Part shown: positions 1 to 10,398 of the stretch, in pieces
Layout: each line of letters starts with the position of its first letter
How positions within the stretch are numbered: position 1 is the first letter of the stretch
Origin: Nitzschia sp. DOCU1
Lineage: Eukaryota > Bacillariophyta > Bacillariophyceae > Bacillariales > Bacillariaceae
NCBI GenBank assembly: GCA_951394045.1
Contig: OX595992.1
Location: 2,728,001-2,792,000, forward strand
DNA: 64,000 nucleotides
Direction of reading: 5' to 3'
The notes under the pieces: model-generated
Database searches by the model: none
Told to the model about the DNA's origin: nothing
Seen by the model: only the letters and a program-made list of their open reading frames with translations
Made by a program: the position numbers and the translations under genes

Positions 1-986
1 TCCTCGAACATTGGCCAAAATGAGGACGACGACGACGACGACGATGCTAGAATGACCTTCATGGGAGCATCTGCAGCAAAAGAAGAGTCGCCCATTGTTG
101 TTGTAGTGCACGCACCGCCGCCATTCACCACAAGGCCTCGGATTCCAATGACAAGCTCATACAAGACCAATAGAATCGGTGGCAATGCCATTTCCCACAG
201 AGCTTCTGGTGCACAAGTATAGCTAAACGTTCCCGATAAATGGTTTCCCTTGTGCTTGTCAGACGTTCGCAAATCCACCGTCGTCAAGTGGTTCGAGTCA
301 CAATACACATTCCACTTGATAAAATCCACCAAAGACCACGTATACAAAAGCCAGCAAATCCATTCTTGTTGTGTCGCGCTACTAGAGGACTCATCTTCTT
401 GATTGTCGTTGAAGTATCGCATGGCCAGTTCCGTTACGGGAATGCCCAAGAGTGGCATGGAAGTGACGTGCCATACAAGGCGAAATTTGTGAAGTAGGCG
501 TAGCCCAAGACTATTCTCGCCCATGTAAAGCCCCACGACGTTGACAGCATTGTCGTAAATCAACCCCAATTGGCTGAGATAGATGCAATAGAGGCCGATG
601 GTTGTAGTTGTAGTTGGATCATGCGTTTGTTGAACAAGAAGAAACCACACCAGGATCATTGTGGCGAGTACGGCATTGATACTGTGCAAAAGGATTCCTC
701 GAGGCAATGTACTTGCAGTTTGTAGCAAGTTTGCGACGGAAATGGAAGTGAATGGTGACACCTGGTGGCCGGCTGATGTTAGCGTTGTGACCTTGGTGTT
801 GTCGTCTGCTTCTTCTTTCGAAAGAGAACCTCTTCTTCCCTCGTCCCCCAAGAAACGACGAGAGACTCCAGCATAGCTATACAATATCCATTGACTTTCG
901 TCTTGAAAGGAACAAACGGATACAATTTCACGTCGTTGTTTGTACCATTGACGTCGTTTACTCGAAGAAAAGAAGAAGGGCAACAT
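1..986 (-). CDS. Hypothetical membrane protein, C-terminus off the left edge
   Basis: The minus strand is open from an ATG at 984-986 to the window edge (at least 328 codons), preceded in frame by a TGA at 1023-1025. The translation starts MLPFFFSSKRRQW and has several hydrophobic stretches typical of an integral membrane protein. One begins MILVWFLLVQ around residue 110; others are GLYCIYLSQLGLIY and ALPPILLVLYELVIG. A Ser run encoded by a GAC/GTC trinucleotide tract at 25-48 lies near the edge. I do not recognise the family. The C-terminus is missing, and an upstream 5' exon is possible because a 99-codon open frame lies at 1137-1436 on the same strand. Coding is inferred from the long stop-free frame and plausible composition. 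Confidence 0.6.
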   Translation of the reverse strand, partial: MLPFFFSSSKRRQWYKQRREIVSVCSFQDESQWILYSYAGVSRRFLGDEGRRGSLSKEEADDNTKVTTLTSAGHQVSPFTSISVANLLQTASTLPRGILLHSINAVLATMILVWFLLVQQTHDPTTTTTIGLYCIYLSQLGLIYDNAVNVVGLYMGENSLGLRLLHKFRLVWHVTSMPLLGIPVTELAMRYFNDNQEDESSSSATQQEWICWLLYTWSLVDFIKWNVYCDSNHLTTVDLRTSDKHKGNHLSGTFSYTCAPEALWEMALPPILLVLYELVIGIRGLVVNGGGACTTTTMGDSSFAADAPMKVILASSSSSSSSFWPMFE

Positions 987-1827
987 GATAATGATGATGT
1001 TATTGTGGCTGCGGCTTCTGCTTCATAGCGATGATAAGAATAATGTCCTTTCGAATGTCATTCTGTCTTCCAATCCCATAGCTGATCATCAAACGCATCA
1101 TTCAATGATGCCAATGGAAGCATTACCCTTCGGGTTTCAGAGGAAAAGAACAATGGCATCCCCTTTTGGGCGGGGAGGCCGAATTTGCGATATGCCACGT
1201 GTTCTTATTGGGGGTGTTGTCGGTAGCAAGTTTTGGGGCAAACACGTGGTTGCGTCATTCGGGATTGATGGACACGTGTCATTACTTTTGCTGACTACCT
1301 GGACTAGCAAATCGTCGCTTTGACGAGCGACGTCATGTTGTCCGTCCGGTATTGGAGGCATGACCAAATGCCGGAACTTGGACCGAGAATAGTAGAAGTG
1401 ATGTGTTGCTTCTGCTAGTGACCGCGGCAACATCACTTTCGTCTTGCTATTACGTACAAGTACTACTACGTTTGAAGCAGCGAAAAGTGCGCGCTATCTA
1501 GAGTTAGCAGCTATTTGGGACGATTGGAAAGAAACATCTCGCCAAATTGTGACCGTAGTAAAGAGCGCAGCAAAGAAGTGTTTGAACTACTACTAAAAGG
1601 GGGTCTGGCTTCTCGGGGGGCGTCCTCGTCGCTGTAGTCTTGATGGTTCTAAAGGCAGCTAGCTAATGATATAGTTTCACAGTAATGCTCTATTATGGTT
1701 TATGTGTATGCAACAGGGCGGAAATTGGTGATACGTATAACAAAACTCAAGGACTCTGTCTTTTTTGGCTGCCTCCTCCTCGCTTCTCAAGAGTGAATAG
1801 GCGCGAGAAGTCATGACAGTCTGGTGG
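987..1827. other. Intergenic region, no supported gene
   Basis: Upstream side of the partial membrane protein gene and downstream side of the next minus-strand gene. Open frames of about 100 codons occur on both strands (985-1323 plus, 1137-1436 minus) without recognisable motifs. The minus one could be a 5' exon or leader of the membrane protein gene. No RNA gene or repeat was seen. Confidence 0.5.
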
Positions 1828-2466
1828 TTAGCTCAAAATTTCATCCAACTTGTTCCACCATTCCGTAGAAAAGATATCGGCTTCCGGCAATGCGTGTAGG
1901 CGTAACTTGGAGCCGTCGTCTGGTGCTACTTCTCGAGAAGCTTCTGACCCATCAAACATGGTTTGCGGAAACTTGGCCATTACGGAAGATAGCGACGCCA
2001 CTTCGTGGGTGCTGTTAGAGTTTCGCTTCCCGTTGTCACGGTGGATGCCCTCTTTCGAGAAGAATGCTTCATGTGCAGATGCGGCCTTGTCCTGGTGGGG
2101 GAGTCCGTTTGGATGCTTCTCACTCACTCTTGCTTGTGCGCAGGAAGAAGAAGAGGGTCTTCCATCCAAAGATATGGAGCGCCCCAGTGTGGAGCCGGAC
2201 TTTCGTCGTCGTGACGAAGAAGAATATGGCGGTGTTTCTGGGCTGCTGGGTGGGCTGCTGACGAAGGCTAGAACTTCAGAGTTTGAGCGACGCAAATGGT
2301 TAATTCCTCGAGTCCTCGTCCAAGTGCAGCTTCGATGGTGTGGAAGGACTTTGGCCCCATCCGCGACAATTTGTACGGTCTCTTCGGATTCCAAGGTCTT
2401 TCTCAGGTCGCTGAAGAATCCCTGAAGCTGAGGGTTGATGTTGGACGTTGTTGCTGAATCGTACAT
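1828..2466 (-). CDS. Ser-rich hypothetical protein, paralogue of 3843-4586
   Basis: About 212 residues from the ATG at 2464-2466. The frame stays open to 2787, but the conserved part starts just after this ATG, so I prefer the shorter start. It shares a pattern with the minus-strand gene at 3843-4586: an N-terminal block (NPQLQGFF here, NPLQNYFAQL there), then IVADGAKVLP against LVADSARMVP, then RRSNSE against SRTHSD, and a C-terminal block (FSTEWWNKLDEIL against FSQAWFQELDDVL). The middle is low-complexity, Ser- and Arg-rich and probably disordered. The two genes are therefore diverged tandem paralogues in the same orientation. Function is unknown. A 191-codon frame on the opposite strand is judged a shadow. 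Confidence 0.62.
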   Translation of the reverse strand: MYDSATTSNINPQLQGFFSDLRKTLESEETVQIVADGAKVLPHHRSCTWTRTRGINHLRRSNSEVLAFVSSPPSSPETPPYSSSSRRRKSGSTLGRSISLDGRPSSSSCAQARVSEKHPNGLPHQDKAASAHEAFFSKEGIHRDNGKRNSNSTHEVASLSSVMAKFPQTMFDGSEASREVAPDDGSKLRLHALPEADIFSTEWWNKLDEILS

Positions 2467-3563
2467 TGTTGATATTATTCTGGTTGGTGGCAAAGTCATT
2501 TTATGAGCAACTCTTTTCGAGGCCATCACCGCCCAAAGTGATGGGTGACGGTAGATTTCTGCGTCAGGCGGGAGTGCATGTCGTGTAACGACGAGAAATG
2601 GCATTTCAATTTTAGATGTGCTTTGCCGAACTTTCTCCGTGACTGTTCCGCGCGCAGCGGAGAGGTCGAACATTATTGCCGGGGGCATGTACGCAACGCT
2701 TTTTGGTTGCGTGAATCTCATAAACGACCTTCGAAACCACGTGTTGTCGGATTCTACTGATATTTGTTGCATCGCAACTTTCTTCATACGTGCAGTCGTG
2801 GCGGCGGTGTATTATGCCACATCGCAGCTTTAGACGAGCTGAATGCTTCTAACGAAATAATAAAAGGCAACCGACGCACTTTCGACTTTACCCGAGGCAC
2901 ATGTTCAGAATAAGCACGGAAACGTTCCTTAGACTTCTGCAAGCTTTTATTAAACAAACTGCACCTTGGGGCACGCGTTGTTTTCTTCTAGCGCTATTAT
3001 CGTGTTGAAGCTGCATGCGATGAGAGGGTCTTGTACGAAGGCCTGTATTTAACATTCCACGCGATCCTGCATGAGTGTTAAATTATGTCGTACTCACTCC
3101 CGCTTCGATCCCCAAGAACATGGAGACGCTACCCCCACAATTTGGGAGAGCCCGCTTTCGAACAAAATTGAAAGGTCGAAGACCTGCTAGCTACCGGTAG
3201 AGCTGCTTTTACCTACTAATTTGTTCCATTAGCGAAACGTCGAGTAGGACGAAGTGATAGATGTCTTTCTCATGGGGAACCATTCTCTCTTCTGCTCATC
3301 ATGGTCGTTTGTGCGTCCCCGGCTAGTATCGTACTACAAGAAGCTGCAAGCGGGTAGTATGTGATGTACGAGGATACATACATTGCTCCTCATCCGTCGT
3401 ACTTGTTGGGCTGTAGGTGTACTGCTAGCAACTACTACTACACCACTAAACATGCAGGCGACCATGTCTACGACTAGTACCACCACATCGCCTTCACAAC
3501 AACAACTAGTAGAGGTCGAATGTGGAGTACGATTCTAGCAGCAACAGGAAGTTTTAGATGGAG

Positions 3564-3604
<41 letters not shown>

Positions 3605-3842
3605 TAGAAGTATGATCATTTAGTGTATTTTATGTTGTCTATTGGATTGAATGAATCATGATATAGCAATCTGCCGTGCTGGGCTTTGTCGTGAACCACA
3701 CGAAACAAAGCGCCAGGCGGTAGAAAGAAGCAAAAAGTCAAGCAAACCATTCCACGACGGCTTGTAGTTGATTTTCACGAAACATGAAGAACTGTATAAA
3801 GTTAGACAGACGATGGCCCCATGGCGTTACGGAGAGCATGCC
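2467..3842. other. Intergenic region between the two paralogues
   Basis: No supported gene. It contains the GA microsatellite at 3561-3602 and one copy of the recurrent 8-bp palindrome TACCGGTA at 3192-3199. The part next to 2466 should hold the promoter of the 1828-2466 gene. Confidence 0.5.
3561..3602. repeat. (GA)n microsatellite
   Basis: About 42 bp of nearly uninterrupted GA dinucleotide, read directly from the sequence. Confidence 0.95.
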
Positions 3843-4586
3843 TCACCGTCCGGCAGTCTCTACACGAGACTGTAGGACATCGTCAAGCTCTTGAAACCAC
3901 GCCTGTGAAAACGGTCTCGGCTCTGCAGGGCCCAAGGTTTTGTAGCTCGGAAAGACCGGCGGCCTTTCGTCCTTGGTGATGCGTTCTTCCAGTAAGGCCT
4001 TGGCAAGTTCAACATCCCATCGGACGGAACACGGCGAAGCCATTTGGTCAAAACCGATGATGCTTCGCGTCAATGATGTTGGAGTACAGGAAATCTCAGC
4101 AGGAACTGCAGTTTCTTCTTCTTCTGCCACAGGCCATTGAGCGACCTTGCTGGTGCTCCTTCCAATGGTGCCAGGGGAGAGATTCTTCCTCTCATAAATA
4201 GGTGAAGGACTTTCCATTCGCAATGCGTGTTTGGGGGCCTTGTCTTTGATACTTTCAAAGAGTTTTTGTTTGTTCATAGAAGGGGTGGGTGATGACCACG
4301 TCGAGTTCTTGAGCAAAGACAAGTCGGAGCCAGTTTCTTGTAGTTTGCCGGTGGCGTTCTTGGTACTCGCTGCCATTGAGGCACGCGAAAGAAGAGACGG
4401 AAACTTCTTTGGTGGGCAGAGGCAGTCCGAATGCGTTCGTGACATTACCTTTCTCACATCGTTGTTAGACGATGAGACGGTAAAGCTTTTGCTTCGAGGA
4501 ACCATTCTTGCAGAGTCGGCGACCAGTATTAAGTCGCCTTGCTCTTTCTGCAGCTGTGCAAAGTAATTCTGAAGTGGGTTCGACAT
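3843..4586 (-). CDS. Hypothetical protein, paralogue of 1828-2466
   Basis: A single open frame of 247 residues starting MSNPLQNYFAQLQKEQ at the ATG complementary to 4584-4586. It shares N-terminal and C-terminal blocks with the 1828-2466 product (LVADSARMVP near residue 20; FSQAWFQELDDVL near the end), which supports coding because the similarity is at protein level between otherwise diverged loci. The central part is Ser/Thr/Lys-rich and looks disordered. No catalytic motif, signal peptide or membrane segment is evident. The conserved ends may be docking motifs, but that is a guess. Confidence 0.65.
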   Translation of the reverse strand: MSNPLQNYFAQLQKEQGDLILVADSARMVPRSKSFTVSSSNNDVRKVMSRTHSDCLCPPKKFPSLLSRASMAASTKNATGKLQETGSDLSLLKNSTWSSPTPSMNKQKLFESIKDKAPKHALRMESPSPIYERKNLSPGTIGRSTSKVAQWPVAEEEETAVPAEISCTPTSLTRSIIGFDQMASPCSVRWDVELAKALLEERITKDERPPVFPSYKTLGPAEPRPFSQAWFQELDDVLQSRVETAGR

Positions 4587-5491
4587 CTTGAATATAGTTG
4601 GAGTTAAAATGTTGTAATGAAAAAGTTGTGTGATGTTGAAAAGATGAGGCCGAGGAGGTTTTGTTTTTGTGAGAAGCGGGTTGAATTTGTGAACCGGCCG
4701 CCACTGAACTGACTACCCACATCACGTGGTGTGAGAACCGTGGGGAAAATGCCTCCGTCGGGATATTCTGAAATGAGTGAAATCCTTCGCACATTCTGAA
4801 ATGAGTGAAATCCTTCGCAAGCCATATGAACGAATATCAACAAGACTTCCGTCGCATTCACAAAGTATCAATGACTTGTGGGATAAATGTTTCTTTCTTC
4901 GCCCAGTTCCACCGTAAAGGCACATCACGCCCAACAGCCAGCCTTTTCAACGTTCTACATCTTGGGGAGAATTGGAAGAAAAAAGCAGAACAAATTGGCA
5001 TGTATGTAATTCACAAAGATACACGAGAATCGGGAGATTTTTTAATACACCTGATGAACTGCAGCTTGGGGAACTCTTTCGTTGACCTCCTCCATCCTAC
5101 ATTACGTGTTTTCGCTCATTGGAATATCAATGTGGCACCTGGTTGTGAATAGGCCTCAATTCGATTGAGTTCGGTAAGATTCATCCGCCTTTCTTTACAT
5201 TTAGGCCTTACCACGTGTGCGCTTCTCAGCACACGCACTCGGAAGACAGCCCCACGTCAACGAGTGCTTCTACCAACGATTCTATCTACGACTATTGCGT
5301 ATTAGAGCTCCCGAATCACTGTCCCTCCATCCAAGAGCGCCCCGCCCGTTTGTGCCATGGTCAAGGATCGGCCTTAACCACACAGTAGTTCCATAAACCA
5401 TGGTCACTGTACCTTCATTAACAGCTTATCGCAACGCTTTTTGTTATTGGACTTGTGAAATCGGCCTCTTCTTATAGTCGTGGAAGGTAGA
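4587..5491. other. Divergent intergenic region
   Basis: Lies between the minus-strand gene ending its 5' side at 4586 and the plus-strand ATPase gene at 5492, so it probably holds both promoters. A 27/28-bp tandem duplication sits at 4765-4819. A 115-codon plus-strand frame (4805-5152) has no recognisable features and is not called. Confidence 0.5.
4765..4819. repeat. Tandem duplication, two units of 27-28 bp
   Basis: The motif ATTCTGAAATGAGTG plus the following 13 bases occurs twice head to tail with no mismatch seen. It is a recent local duplication in the divergent promoter region. Confidence 0.9.
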
Positions 5492-8400
5492 ATGACTTTT
5501 GCATTCAATGGAGACCAGGAGGTGGATCCTGAAGAATCTGCAGAATCGGATACTATCGCGAAAGGATACCATGCAGATGCATCAAGCAGCAAATCACAGG
5601 GATCTCTTTCTCGGGCAACATATCCGGTTCCCCCGACGCTGGCGCAAGTACTAGAAGAAGCAGTTGCTACTGCTGCTAGTCCACTATCTGTAGGAGGAGT
5701 GTCATCTCATCAGCAAGATCATCTGGCAGCAGTCCTACAGGTGGGCCTGACGCATATTCTGGAAAATGCTATTCATGCGTTGGATCAATGGTACTTTGCC
5801 ACAGATGCTTCGCTTCGTGCAACGTTGGGAAATCGAACATGCTTGAGAATTGCGGGGGACCCCGAGCAATGTTCCATCACCATTGCAGATCTGGGGGTCG
5901 GAATGACGCGGGCCGATTTGATTAATTTGTTGGGGGTGGGGCGACCTATTCCACCCCACTGGAAGTTGTCGGCAGCGGATGCAAGTCCGGGAAATGCATC
6001 ACCTGCTTTGAGTGCTGGTAGTGGCAATAGTAGTAGTCGAGGATCCAAGCAAGATCGTATTTGGAATCGAAAACGTATCCGACATCAGCAGCAACAGCAG
6101 CAGCGGGGTGTTGGTGTAGGACGATTACCATCCTTTTCGAATCGAAGTACGATCAGTACCAGTACAGTTGAGGAAGACGAGGAAGAAGTGCTTTTATCCA
6201 ACGCGGGGGTGGATTTTGAGCAATCATCGGGTACTAATGCTGTGAATAGCAGCGCGGTCCCGAAGGATATATTGGGAGGTTTTTATTCCGCTGTGTGCGC
6301 TCTGGCGGTTGGTGTCCGAGTGGGAAGCAAGGTATGTCAGTATTGACGACGTCGGAATTACATTCTTAGTGGATGTGCAAAATCATTGACTCTGGTTTGG
6401 TTCGACGATGTGGCTTGAACACTTCTAATAATCTATTCCGGTCGCTCCCCTTGTACTTCTGCCCACAGTCCAAATTTGACGACTACTACGAATTCGAGCT
6501 TGGCAAGCTTCCAAACAAGGCTACCCCATCACAGTCGTATTGGAAAGAATTCGTCATTACACGTCCGCTAGGCGAAGGGCGTGTACCTAGCTTGGAAAAT
6601 GATTGCACCAGATTGACGGACGTTCGAGGTGAATCGGGGACGGCAGTGACGCTGCATCTTCATCCACACTTTTCCGAATTTACACGAGCCGAACAGCTTT
6701 TGCCTATATTAACCAAAATCTTGGAAACGACTCAATACACTTTTGCCTTGGAAGGCGCTATCGCCAAGGAGGAAGAGGAAGCTTTGATCATGGCCGATGA
6801 TCATGGACAGGAGCTACTGGACAAGCGCGAGCAGCAAGAAGAATCGTCAGATGGTGGGCCGGTCACGGGCGCGGGAACACGGCGATTGTCAAGTCAACCA
6901 AGCGCACTTTCACTATCTTCAAAGGACGGAGCGGATGAGGACGATTCGTACCTTGCTGTAAAGGAACGCGCCAAGTACATACCAGTACGGTTGTCACTCG
7001 AAGAACGGAAATTGTTACGTTTGGTCGAGGCCGCCATGAACTGTTGCGAGTATACGACTTCTGTCGACAAGCCCTTTGCGTCTCCATCGAGGAGATTGCA
7101 CACCCAGGTAAAGGGTGTGATGAGCGTTCTGCGGGGCCTCGTAACTGCGTGCGACTATAAGGCCGGGCAAAAGTTGGCGAAAGCGGAAGAGAGTGGAGAC
7201 GACGACGAGTTGTGGGTTCAACATCGCCCTTTTCTCCGAAAGATCCTAGAGGTTGCTCGCCGCCATAAGATAATGAATCCCGAAAAGATGCGAACGGAGT
7301 ATGGCAAGCTCATATACTTGCTCCAAGATATTGTACAACTGCAACAGGAGGGTCACTTGGATGCGCTCTTTCCACCCGACAACAGTTTGGACGAGCCAGC
7401 CTCTTTGATTGCTCCGATTGAGACTGTCTACAAGTTTCTCGAAGATCGTCATGGTTTGGCGGTGCTGGACGATAAGCATATCGAACTAGCGACACAGGAG
7501 GTATTGGCGACCCCGGGCAAGAGTCGATCGCAAATCGATTCTCAAATACGCCGCAAGGAAAAGGCCGTCGTACTCATCAAGCAATCCTACCACTCCGAAC
7601 ATCTTTCCATGGAAGACATTCACATGTGTTTGTACAGTATTTGCGACAACAATTCCTTCTTGAATTCGAATCGCGTGCCAATCGACACCGCCATTCAATT
7701 CCTTCAGCAAAACTTCCGGCCGGATCAGGTCGACCCAAATTTTTCCTTGGCAATTGTCCATGGAACGGACGGTGCCCGCTTGAATCATTCACATGAGCGG
7801 CAATACTACTTTGCACTCCAATCGCTGACCCTGTGGCGGGAAATCGTTCACGACATGTTTCGTCTATGGGCCATGACGGAAGATGACTTGTTGAACGCCG
7901 CCGTTCCTTACAAATTGCAAGATACGGGACAAGGCATGCAGCGGATCCAACAATCGCCGCGGACGTACCAAGCCATGCAGCAAATCTTGCAGCGTGTTCA
8001 GGGACAAGTCAAGCAGTGGATCGGAAGCTCCGTCATTCATCTTGGTGACCACAATGTGCCAAACGCTCTAAGCTTCATTGACAAATACACACAAGGTAAC
8101 GGGAACGAGCGATTGTGGCATATATTACGAAGGTTCCTAGCTTGATAAGTAGCAGAGTCTCACCCCCGGTTGCTGTGGTATCTTTTCGCACTCTAATAGT
8201 TCCCCGGATACTGGGACCCATTGTTACTTGCTTGGAAAATCTTGAAAAGCTTTGCGAACAAGACTACGGCATTCAAGATATGCTAGATGACAACTTTGGA
8301 GGCCTTCTTCGGATCAAGAAGGAGATTCTGCACGACTTTTTTCGATCGGCATTTGATGGGAGCGGGGCCGACAATTTCTATGACGCAGGCAGCTGCATTG

Positions 8401-8510
8401 ATGGGCGCTTGACTAGCGCCTGGAACTGGTGCTCTCAACTGCCCCACAAACCATTCTACCCCATGTTCAAACTTACGGGCTTTACAGGATTTGATGGAGC
8501 GTTCGGTTAA
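5492..8510 (+). CDS. Hsp90/GHKL-like ATPase domain fused to DUF2009 (UPF0652)
   Basis: Three exons, 5492-6331, 6469-8095 and 8200-8510, joined by GT-AG introns (6332-6468 and 8096-8199). Exon lengths 840, 1627 and 311 keep one frame, giving about 925 residues. Residues 80-280 resemble the Hsp90-type GHKL ATP-binding fold: an N-box HILENAIHALDQ near 88-99, a G1-like box ADLGVGMTRADLINLLGVG near 132-150, and GGFYSAVCALAV near 262. Residues from about 450 to the end match the eukaryotic DUF2009/UPF0652 family in my memory of its conserved blocks (RLVEAAMNCCEYT, RRHKIMNPEKMR, LWREIVHDMFRLW, SSVIHLGDHNVPNAL, FDGSGADNFYDAGSCIDGR). The end of the ATPase part and all but the last part of DUF2009 share exon 2, so the fusion does not depend on the splice calls. 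The residue four before the N-box Asn is His88, where Hsp90 and MutL have the catalytic Glu; ATPase chemistry may differ. The first in-frame ATG after the promoter region was chosen as start. Confidence 0.85.
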
Positions 8511-8684
8511 GATCTTATTCCTGAGGCACTACCTGATCGCTAGTAAAGGATTGTATCTGTTCTAGCAAACATATTGTTGGATTGAAAATTGTGTCTAAAA
8601 TAGTCTATTTGGGGGCTTCGCTCGCAGCGTAATATGTAATGCTCACTCGGTATGGAAAATTGTGAAGCACTGATTCATTGGCAC

Positions 8685-9209
8685 TTATGGAATGGGGAGT
8701 GTTGCTCGTAGTTGGGCCATGTATTGGCTCTCTTGCGAGTACTTTCGAGAAACTTCGGCTAGCACGTCGGGATCGCGATTGCCAGTTGCCATTTGATGGA
8801 CTTGGATATCCAGAATAGCATCGACGGCTTCGGCAACGAGGTGCCTTCGAGTGGAGCAATCGGAGGCATCTTCGCCTAGCAGACGTCGAATGTCAACGGT
8901 TTTGCCGTCACTTGTCGGAAGACTAGTGGCAATATGAATGAGACCGGCGATTTCCTCGATTTCATCCAAACAGTCTGTTTGCGATAGCTGTTTTAGAGTT
9001 TCCTGAAACAACTCTCGAAACGATGGAACTGAATACCAAAGGGAATCTTTGTCGACTCCATCTCGGGTCGCCACTGATTCCACCTGAACATGGGCTCGAA
9101 AGTTCACCACTTTCTTCTTGTGTTGGATCTTTCGCTTGATGCACGAGGGCTTTGATTGCGCTGCTAAGACCGTGGACGATGGTCGGGATGTAGAACTAGA
9201 TCTGCACAT
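8685..9209 (-). CDS. Hypothetical protein with diatom-type VxFxxxVxV motif
   Basis: About 174 residues from the ATG at 9207-9209. The frame is open to another ATG at 9366-9368, but that extension is CAACAACAACG-rich and looks like a 5' leader. A basic N-terminus (KRKIQHKKK) is followed by VVNFRAHVQVESV and SLWYSVPSFRELF, then an alpha-helical, acidic C-terminal half (ETLKQLSQTDCLDEIEEIAGLI; SRKYSQESQYMAQL). The V-F-V-V followed by WY arrangement is one I associate with hypothetical proteins in diatom genomes, from memory and unverified. It is convergent with the ATPase gene, with about 170 bp between stop codons. Function unknown. Confidence 0.55.
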   Translation of the reverse strand: MCRSSSTSRPSSTVLAAQSKPSCIKRKIQHKKKVVNFRAHVQVESVATRDGVDKDSLWYSVPSFRELFQETLKQLSQTDCLDEIEEIAGLIHIATSLPTSDGKTVDIRRLLGEDASDCSTRRHLVAEAVDAILDIQVHQMATGNRDPDVLAEVSRKYSQESQYMAQLRATLPIP

Positions 9210-10398
9210 CTTTAAGATGTTAAAGAAACGTCGTTGTTGTTGAGAAGAAGAATTGAATTTTATGCTCTTCATTTGCAAGGAGCAGTGGGGGGATGATGAT
9301 AATGATCGAACTGCACAACTTGTGTGAGAGGTCAACATGTTCTTTCCTCCGTTTCTTGTTCCTTGCATTTCTCCCGCACTTATCGCTCCTTTTGTTCGAC
9401 GGATTCCGCCAGCGGTTTTGTCCCACTGCGATTTCTCGTGGCGATCCCCAAACGATACCGAAGCGGAACTCTATCCGCTCTGCTACGCCAATGCCGGTTC
9501 TGTACCCTTTCGGGAAAGGATTCTGCTCGTTTCGTTCGTCATGTGGCTGGTTCTCGCGGTCTAAAAAAACCCAAACCAGGCTCGATGCACGAAGCGGCAT
9601 TTCGGGCCTGTTTTCTACAAAAGTACAGTGCCTTTCATACGTGCTTTTCGCCCTCATACGGTTCGGCTCGCTCGGCTGGAGTGTCGTCAGCAGGTGGTGG
9701 GCGAAGGGTAAGACATCATCGGCGTAAGGAAAAAGTACATCGTTTGCCTTACCGGTAGTTTACCGGTAGTTTTGAACGGTCTGGGGAGACGCAATATCAC
9801 TGATGATACTAAAAGTTGAATGGGGTCATTTTAGAGGGCTATTGTACTGTGATACTATGGTGTCGGCTAATATTATACAGCTTCACTACTACCGGTAGAA
9901 AGTGTTGGCACCAAGGGTTCCTCCGATGTCCGGGGAAATTAAGATGGGAGACCTGTCAACGATCAAGAAAAGATACCTTTGCCTTTGGCCGTGATTGGCG
10001 GGCGATTACTATCCAAGGTTCGGGCGATGGCTTGTGCATGATGGGTTTGATGGTGGTAACGTTAGATAGCAAGAGGCGTACAGGTATCTAATGATGGCTA
10101 AAGCAACTCTAGAGTAGTTCTTGGCTGTCTTTTGGAAACTTCCAAGCGCTGCATGCTCTATTGTTTCGTTGAAAGCCAGGCAAGGGGCTAGGCGCTCTAA
10201 CATAGTACTTCTCATGCCTCGGCCAATGAGCTGCGAGGAATGTAGTACTAGTAGCTTCATTTCTTCTGAGTAGCAAAATTAATCAGATTGTTATTACTAT
10301 TGATAGCAAAAATGTGATCCCAGTGTCTACAGATTATGTCCAGTGTAAGCATCCCTGGAAGAGCATTAGCTTCTTGCTTGTTGGCATTTGATCGCTAG
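9210..10398. other. Intergenic region with TACCGGTA palindromes
   Basis: Several overlapping open frames of up to 145 codons occur between 9220 and 9760 on both strands, none with convincing features. Three copies of the palindrome TACCGGTA lie at 9750-9757, 9761-9768 and 9890-9897. No RNA gene was recognised. Confidence 0.5.

Noticed and set aside
25..48. GAC trinucleotide run as a microsatellite feature
   Set aside because: It encodes a Ser run inside the open minus-strand gene and is short, so it is described there rather than as a separate repeat.
1850..2425. 191-codon plus-strand frame
   Set aside because: Opposite the Ser-rich minus-strand gene whose paralogue at 3843-4586 confirms the minus strand; the plus translation has no features.
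9220..9758. Overlapping 144-145-codon frames on both strands
   Set aside because: No motif, no consistent composition, and they cover the likely leader of the 8685-9209 gene.
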